Below, in pieces: positions 6,792 through 9,405 of a stretch of 9,405 bases of DNA. The notes beneath the pieces were generated by a model. It saw only the letters and a list, made by a program, of their open reading frames with translations. It searched no databases and was not told where the DNA came from. This stretch comes from Holophagaceae bacterium (GTDB taxonomy: Bacteria; Acidobacteriota; Holophagae; Holophagales; Holophagaceae). The stretch spans positions 1 to 9,405 of the forward strand of contig PMJK01000039.1 in assembly GCA_003158505.1 (NCBI GenBank). Reading direction: 5' to 3'. How positions within the stretch are numbered: position 1 is the stretch's first letter; each line of letters opens with the position of its first letter. Made by a program: the position numbers and the translations under genes.

Positions 6792-8897
6792 ATGAAGCGG
6801 CGCGACTTCTTCAAGACCACCGGCGCCACCGGGCTGTTCATCCTGTTTCGGAACTACTTGGAGGCTGCGCCCCAACTGGTCCCGACCCGCCCCGCGGGCT
6901 ACCCAAAGGACTTCAACGCCTACCTGCGCATCGGCGGCGACGGCCGGGTAGGCTGCTTCGTGGGCAAGGTGGAGATGGGCCAGGGCAACATGACCTCCCT
7001 GGCCATGCTGGCGGCGGAGGAGTTGGACGTGCCCCTGGAGCGGGTGGACATGCTCATGGGCGACACGGACCTCTGTCCCTGGGATGGCGGCACGGGTGGT
7101 TCGCTCAGCATCTGGCAGTTCGGCCCGGTGCTGTGCGGGGCCGCCGCCGAGGCCCGGGCCGTGCTGCTGCAGATGGCCGGCGAGCACCTGCAGGTCCCGG
7201 TGGACCAGCTCGAGGTGAAGGCCGGCGTGGTCTCGGTCAAGGGTGCCCAGGCCAAACAGGTGACCTACGGGCAGCTGGTCCAGGGCAAGCGGATCGAGCG
7301 CCACATCGCGGAAGTGAAGCTGAAACCAGTCTCGGCCTACATGTTGGTGGGCACCCCCGCCCCCCGCAAGGACGCCCAGGAGATGGTCCTCGGCGCCGTC
7401 CGTTTCACGGCCGACCAGAGAATGCCAGGCACGCTGCACGCCTGCATCGTGCGGCCCCCGGCCCACGGCGCCACCCTCAAGAGCGTCGACACCTCCGCAG
7501 CCGAACGCATGCCCGGCGTGCGCGTGCTGCGCGATGGCAACCTGGTGGCGGTCCTGCACGCGTCCCCGGACCAGGCCCGCAAGGCCCTGGGCTTGGTCAA
7601 GGCCACCTTCGAAGGCCCGCCCCCAGCCCTGGACGACGTCACCATCCGCCGTCACCTCGCCTCCAAGTTGGCCTCCGGCAAAGTGAGCGTGCAGGAAGGT
7701 GACCTCAAGGCCGCCGAAGCCCGCGCCGCCACGCCGGTCGAGGCGGAGTATTTCAACGCCTACGTGGCCCACGCCGCCCTCGAACCGCACGCCGCGCTGG
7801 CCGAGTGGAAGGACGGCCGGATGACCGTCTGGGCCGGCGTCCAGGCCCCGTTCCCGGTGAAAGCCCAGGTGGCCGAGGCCCTCAAGCTGCCCGCAAAGCA
7901 GGTTCGCATCATCACGCCCCATATCGGCGGCGCCTTCGGCGGCAAGGCCGCGGGCCCCCAGGCGGTTGAAGCCGCGCGGCTGGCCCTGAAGGCCGGAGCG
8001 CCGGTGCAAGTGGTCTGGGACCGCCGGGAGGAGTTCTTCCTGGACACCTTCCGCCCGGCGGCGGTGGTGAAGATCCGCTCCGGACTGGACCCGGCTGGGC
8101 GCATCGCCTTCTGGGACCACGCCGTGTCCGGCACCAGCGACCGGGAGGCCGAGATCGGCTATGAAATCCCCGCCAAGCGGGTCTCCTCCACGGGCGATGG
8201 CGGTGACCTCGGCACCACCGTATCCGGCCTGCACCCCTTCCCAACCGGCGCCTGGCGGGCTCCGGGGGCCAACACCAACGTGTTCGCCCGAGAGTCCCAC
8301 ATGGACCTCCTGGCCGCCCGTGCCCATGTCGATCCCCTGGCCTTCCGCCTGCGCCACCTCACCGACAAGCGCGTGATCCGCGTGCTGGAAGCCGCGGCGG
8401 AGCGGTTCGGCTGGGTGGCCGGGGCCACCCCTTCCGGGCGCGGCGTGGGAGTCGCCTGCGGCGCCTGGCGCGGCACCCTGGTCGCCGCCATGGCCGAGGT
8501 GGCTGTTGACAAAAAGACTGGCCAAGTACGGGTCAAGCGCGTGGTCCTTGCCCAGGACATGGGCGTGGTCATCAACCCTGACGGCGCCCGCCAGCAGATG
8601 GAGGGCGCCATCACCATGGGCATCGGCTACGCCCTCAGCGAAGGCATCCGGTTCAAGGACGGTCGAATCCTGGACGAGAATTTCGATACCTACCAGATCC
8701 CCCGGTTCTCCTGGATCCCGGTCATAGACACAGTGCTAGTCCCCAACCCCGACCTTCAGGCCCAGGGCTGCGGTGAACCGCCGATCGTCTGCATGGGCGC
8801 GGTCATCGCCAACGCCATCCACGATGCCGTCGGGGTCCGTGTGTTCGAGCTGCCGATGACGCCGGAGCGCGTGCTGGAGGCCATCAAGAAGGGCTAG
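6792..8897 (+). CDS. Molybdopterin-binding catalytic subunit of a molybdenum hydroxylase (IorB-like), Tat-exported
   Basis: Catalytic subunit of a xanthine dehydrogenase-family molybdenum hydroxylase, 701 residues. It hydroxylates a substrate such as an aldehyde or N-heterocycle using water-derived oxygen; the actual substrate cannot be read. The N-terminus is a twin-arginine signal, RRDFFK at 3-8 followed by a hydrophobic segment (GATGLFILF), so the mature enzyme should be periplasmic or membrane-facing. Cofactor-contacting motifs are in order: KVEMGQG (59-65), GGTGGS (99-104), HAALEPHAALA (327-337), GGAFGGKA (379-386), GAWRAPGAN (487-494) and GCGEPP (659-664), where E662 is the expected catalytic glutamate. 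The Tat signal and compact length match the IorB/aldehyde oxidase branch, which often donates electrons to a cytochrome c. No cytochrome, FAD subunit or XdhC chaperone is nearby, so partners must be encoded elsewhere. Start choice rests on GGAGGT five bases upstream. Confidence 0.93.
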   Translation: MKRRDFFKTTGATGLFILFRNYLEAAPQLVPTRPAGYPKDFNAYLRIGGDGRVGCFVGKVEMGQGNMTSLAMLAAEELDVPLERVDMLMGDTDLCPWDGGTGGSLSIWQFGPVLCGAAAEARAVLLQMAGEHLQVPVDQLEVKAGVVSVKGAQAKQVTYGQLVQGKRIERHIAEVKLKPVSAYMLVGTPAPRKDAQEMVLGAVRFTADQRMPGTLHACIVRPPAHGATLKSVDTSAAERMPGVRVLRDGNLVAVLHASPDQARKALGLVKATFEGPPPALDDVTIRRHLASKLASGKVSVQEGDLKAAEARAATPVEAEYFNAYVAHAALEPHAALAEWKDGRMTVWAGVQAPFPVKAQVAEALKLPAKQVRIITPHIGGAFGGKAAGPQAVEAARLALKAGAPVQVVWDRREEFFLDTFRPAAVVKIRSGLDPAGRIAFWDHAVSGTSDREAEIGYEIPAKRVSSTGDGGDLGTTVSGLHPFPTGAWRAPGANTNVFARESHMDLLAARAHVDPLAFRLRHLTDKRVIRVLEAAAERFGWVAGATPSGRGVGVACGAWRGTLVAAMAEVAVDKKTGQVRVKRVVLAQDMGVVINPDGARQQMEGAITMGIGYALSEGIRFKDGRILDENFDTYQIPRFSWIPVIDTVLVPNPDLQAQGCGEPPIVCMGAVIANAIHDAVGVRVFELPMTPERVLEAIKKG

Positions 8898-8960
8898 CCT
8901 AAGGGTCATTACGCAATTATTGTTAGCAAATTGAGGCATTTTTCTCTTTCTCCAGGCGTG

Positions 8961-9038
8961 ATGTGGACCGAGCAACGTTGGTTTACCTACCTGTGCCAAT
9001 GCTCGAATAAGAGCATCCGCTGCGCCTGCGATTTTCAT
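8961..9038 (-). pseudogene. Possible N-terminal relic of a thiamine-diphosphate enzyme
   Basis: From the ATG at 9038 the minus strand reads about 26 codons that resemble the start of acetolactate synthase-like enzymes (MKIAGAADALIRALAQVG, then a TLLG where the family has an FG). After that the frame loses all resemblance and runs antisense into the molybdoenzyme gene. No ribosome site precedes it. It may be a decayed fragment, but the match is short and was judged by eye only. Confidence 0.15.
8999..9016. repeat. Small inverted repeat in the intergenic region after the molybdoenzyme
   Basis: ATGCTC (8999-9004) and GAGCAT (9011-9016) pair perfectly around a GAATAA loop. No T-run follows on either strand, so it is probably not a terminator. 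Confidence 0.35.
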
Positions 9039-9092
9039 CTGGGTTAGATTGAGAACCAGCAGCCCGCAGGATTGGGCGCCCTACCAGGAAAG

Positions 9093-9116
9093 CGCCCGAC
9101 CAACCGTCGGGCGTTT
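9093..9116. terminator. Probable intrinsic terminator, possibly bidirectional
   Basis: CGCCCGAC (9093-9100) pairs perfectly with GTCGGGCG (9106-9113) around CAACC. It is followed by TTTGTGT on the plus strand and preceded by GAAAG, which gives a short T-run on the minus strand. It lies between the stops of the convergent molybdoenzyme and acyl-CoA synthetase genes and can serve both. The T-tracts are short, so strength is uncertain. Confidence 0.65.
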
Positions 9117-9191
9117 GTGTCACCGAGGACAGAGTTCACTTCGTAACCCCCATCCAGCCTTCATATCAGCAGTTGAACTTCATGCGGGGGA

Positions 9192-9405
9192 TCACTGCTG
9201 GGACCACTGATGATTTTTGAATGCCTCCCGCAATTTGAGTTTCTGGATCTTCCCGGTAGCGGTGTGTGGCAGTTCCGTCAAAAAGATCACGTCATTCGGG
9301 ACCTGCCAATTCGGGATCTTCCCTTTATAGAAACCCAATAGCTCTTCCCGAGAGACAGATGCACCGGGCTTCAGAACAACGGTCAGTAGCGGACGCTCAC
9401 CCCAC
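9192..9405 (-). CDS. Acyl-CoA synthetase (AMP-binding enzyme), C-terminal end only
   Basis: The minus strand carries the last 70 residues of an AMP-forming acyl-CoA synthetase; the rest lies beyond the right edge. These enzymes activate a carboxylic acid with ATP to an acyl-adenylate and then form the CoA thioester. The visible piece is the mobile C-terminal domain: ERPLLTVVLKPG, then a helix (EELLGFYKGKIPNWQVP), VIFLTELPHTATGKIQK and LREAF. The lysine in the TATGKIQK motif (residue 52 of the piece) is the conserved adenylation lysine. The sequence most resembles the medium/long-chain fatty-acid CoA ligases, but substrate range cannot be told from the tail. No start codon is in the window. 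The gene converges on the molybdoenzyme operon with 294 bases between stops. Confidence 0.92.
   Translation of the reverse strand, partial: WGERPLLTVVLKPGASVSREELLGFYKGKIPNWQVPNDVIFLTELPHTATGKIQKLKLREAFKNHQWSQQ

Noticed and set aside
6001..6841. Upstream extension of the flavin monooxygenase frame to 6486 and an overlapping 402-codon minus-strand frame reaching 6841.
   Set aside because: The extra residues lie antisense to the iron-sulfur subunit or in the intergenic region and have no family match; the family N-terminus starts at the ATG at 6000.
6465..8525. A 686-codon open frame on the minus strand opposite the molybdoenzyme genes.
   Set aside because: It is antisense to two well-supported genes with many intact motifs, is rich in Gly, His, Ala and Arg, and has no recognisable domain; it is the usual shadow of GC-rich codons.
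1071..9086. The two GCCCTACCA copies as direct repeats bounding an 8-kb element.
   Set aside because: Nine bases are too few, the second copy lacks tRNA context, and no integrase or transposase lies between them.

Overview
The window looks like chromosomal DNA of a GC-rich Gram-negative bacterium. The coding part from about 1.6 kb onward is GC-rich, and a molybdoenzyme subunit carries a twin-arginine export signal. The host cannot be named from the sequence; an acidobacterium or proteobacterium is a guess.

Positions 1-1070 are AT-richer or patchy and hold only small or broken frames. They end at the most informative landmark: positions 1071-1114 are exactly the 3' part of a tRNA-Glu(UUC) gene, from the anticodon loop to CCA, followed by an intrinsic terminator. 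The 5' half of the tRNA is absent. This is the scar expected when an integrative element recombines into a tRNA gene, so 1-1070 is read as the end of an island (or its remnant) and the DNA to the right as the original chromosome. Positions 1147-1619 hold no convincing gene but contain a long composite hairpin.

Positions 1620-3962 (+) encode a 780-residue XPD/DinG-type iron-sulfur superfamily 2 helicase fused to an N-terminal PD-(D/E)XK nuclease-like domain. Convergent to it, a two-gene minus-strand operon (6000 to 4076) encodes a luciferase-like flavin monooxygenase followed by an aldo/keto reductase. Both of these genes start internally to their longest open frames, at ATGs with better upstream context.

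Divergent from that operon, 6245-8897 (+) encodes a two-subunit molybdenum hydroxylase of the isoquinoline oxidoreductase/aldehyde oxidase type. It has a 158-residue two-[2Fe-2S] subunit and a 701-residue Tat-exported molybdopterin subunit. No FAD subunit, cytochrome c or XdhC-type maturation gene is in view. The three redox genes on the two strands may share a role in oxidising or detoxifying aldehydes or heterocycles, but that is inference from proximity only.

The right end holds a bidirectional-looking terminator and the C-terminal 70 residues of an acyl-CoA synthetase on the minus strand. No CRISPR array, complete insertion sequence or rRNA gene was seen.
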